The notes under the pieces are model-generated. The model ran no database searches and was not told where the DNA came from. It worked only from the letters and a program-made list of their open reading frames with translations. The translations under genes were made by a program, and so were the position numbers. A DNA stretch of 64,000 bases from Ancylostoma caninum (taxonomy: Eukaryota; Nematoda; Chromadorea; Rhabditida; Ancylostomatidae), in contig JBAJFG010000588.1 of the NCBI GenBank assembly GCA_037903475.1, positions 124,001-188,000 of the forward strand, written 5' to 3'. This document shows, piece after piece, positions 62,223 through 64,000 of this stretch (positions within the stretch are counted from its first letter, which is position 1; each line of letters begins with the position of its first letter).

Positions 62223-64000
62223 GTATTTAATAGGAATAAGAATTTGTAAAAACACATCTTACTCCAAGGACAGTCCTTCTGTTCGCTTGTTTAGTTGTAT
62301 ATATTTTTTCCACTTATTTATCCATGTTTCATCAAAATGAAGCCAAAAATTCAAAGTCAGTGGCGGTCGCAGGCGAAGGGAAGTTGGGGGGGGGGGGCAT
62401 CGTGAGGGAAAATTGGGCGTTACCAGAACACCATGATTGGCGTATTGATTGAATCCGCCAATCGCAGCAGCCCGCTAACGCTCTATTTCCCCTCACGATG
62501 GTACACACTCAGGGGGGGGGGGGTTCAAGAGAAAATATTGAGATCCCCGGCAGAAAGGCGGTTTGGCCGGAATTTCAATGGCAAGGTCAGCTCATGTGCT
62601 CATGGGGGAAATGTTTGGGTGATAGAATATACTAGTACTGGTGGGGATGTTTCAAAGTATGGAAATAGCACCCTTCCTGTCCCCCCCCCCCTTACTTCTC
62701 GCTTTTCTTCCTTCTAGTCATTTTAAGCTACGCTACTAGCACTACGCTACGCTCAATGGAGTTTGGAAAAAAATGTCCGTAGTCACTTGGACAACACGTT
62801 ACAGCACGCTCCGTCAACTTTTTTCTCCTTAACATCGCTTTACAACTATGTGTGACTTTGAAAAGGAATCTTGTCCAGCGAGTTTGTCGTTTTTTCGCAA
62901 TGGTTGTCTGCGCTAGCTTGACGGCATGACTATCAGAGTTGGAAAAGGAAATTTCTTGCGAGAAATCCGACAGTATAAGTTTGACTTGGAATTACGACTT
63001 AAGGCGATTTCTCTGGATCGTTCCAGAGCGGTGAAGGGCCCAACGTACCCATTTTTGCCTAGCGTACCTATTTTTGCCCTAATGAATTTTAAGGAATTAT
63101 CAGAATATATCACAATTTCGCTCTAAAACTGATGCGAGCTAGCAGCCGATTATACTTCTGGACACTCTGGATCGAAACACCCAAACTGGTTAACTGGGAG
63201 ATGAGAAACTGAAAAGCGAAAGAATAAAGAGACAAGCAGTGCAGAGGACATTCTCAGGTGGCCCCGAATTCTTTTGAGGGAGAGCAAAGGAGGACATGAG
63301 GCTCAAAAACTATTCCCGTGCCAGAAACAGTGTGCAATTAGTCGACCTTCTCCATTTGAAACACGCCAATCACCGGCGTCGTTTATGGCGCGTTCTCTTT
63401 GAATCATAGAAAGGTGCAAATAATAAAAAGGTGAGAGATTGAAAGTGGGTTTTCAAGTGATGGTAGTGAGCGTTCAAGTGAATTTCTCGGAGGAAGTTCT
63501 AGAAACAATTTTTTAAGTTCAATGGTCTAAGAAATGGGAGATTTGCACGGCTCAAAACTGTTTTAAGTAGTTATATAGCAGCAGAGCAGTAGTAAACTAC
63601 GTACCCATTCATGGAAATGGGGTAAAAAAGTTGAAAGACTAAGGTTTGATAAGTAAGAAAGCCTCCAATACCTTGCAATCATGAAATAATATTAGCTTAC
63701 ACTCTCTAATGATGCTTCCAACAACTTATCAAACAATTGTCACTGTTCTGTTTTTTTTTACCATTGTTGAAGGGTTGCATTGTGCCCTTGGCACTTTGTA
63801 GTGAAAATAAATAGATAAAAGGTGAAATTAGCAGAGCACTGACTAATTAACTACTAAATAACTGGATGAATTGAATGAGGCTTCCAGACAGACCGCAATA
63901 AGGTTCACTGATAAACTGGTTAGTGGTAATAAATGAGATAATTAAAATAACTTATCGTAAGTTAATCAGATGATGGGTGTAAGATAAGTAATTTAAATAA
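62223..64000. other. intron 5 of the ion-channel gene, to window end
   Basis: No further exon of the receptor (Cys-loop or transmembrane segments) was found, so the gene continues outside. The stretch has three long G/C runs (62386-62397, 62512-62523, 62681-62691) and an inverted repeat at 62398-62501. Confidence 0.6.
62398..62501. repeat. short inverted repeat between G runs
   Basis: CATCGTGAGGGAAAAT at 62398 pairs with ATTTCCCCTCACGATG ending at 62501, allowing one gap. A 12-base G run abuts the left arm and another lies 10 bases beyond the right arm. It may be a small foldback element. Confidence 0.6.

Overview
The window reads as nuclear DNA of a nematode, most likely a strongylid/hookworm-type (clade V) worm; that placement is inferred. 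The sequence shows genes split into small exons by short GT..AG introns with TTTCAG-like acceptors, an acceptor directly in front of a start codon (as at trans-spliced genes), tandem TTAGGC (the nematode telomere unit), sequences resembling spliced leader SL1, and many small inverted-repeat transposons. All exon models were built by hand from splice sites, codon phase and protein resemblance. Every model whose two ends are visible has a coding length divisible by three.

Layout. 1-3.4 kb: no gene, one 57-nt-arm hairpin. 3.4-8.5 kb: two tandem copies of a cytosolic adenylate kinase (AK1 type) with the same exon structure, separated by a MITE. 10.1-17.8 kb: a secreted or membrane-tethered, very charged, disordered protein with two possible last exons; its first intron holds an internally deleted Tc1-like transposon and a Penelope-like GIY-YIG fragment that is itself interrupted by another insertion. 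18.1-22.0 kb: a second secreted orphan protein starting only 242 bp further on. 22.3-24.9 kb, minus strand: mitochondrial aminomethyltransferase (glycine cleavage T protein), convergent with the orphan gene. 25-39.8 kb: a gene-poor stretch with MITEs and one copy of a composite element carrying two tRNA-like units.

39.8 kb to beyond the window end: the 5' part of a Cys-loop ligand-gated ion channel (nicotinic-receptor-like) with very long introns. Its second intron holds another copy of the tRNA-like composite element. Its fourth intron (10.9 kb) contains, on the opposite strand, a complete eight-exon gene for a 277-residue secreted protein: signal peptide, one EGF-like domain, one ShKT domain and a 170-residue cysteine-free C-terminal region I cannot assign. 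Introns of that nested gene hold an SL1-like sequence and a cluster of degenerate SL1-like motifs.

The adenylate kinases (nucleotide balance) and the T protein (glycine and one-carbon metabolism) are housekeeping enzymes. The two orphan secreted proteins may form an operon-like pair. The nested EGF-ShKT gene and its host receptor gene are the most unusual arrangement here. Functional links between them are inference only.
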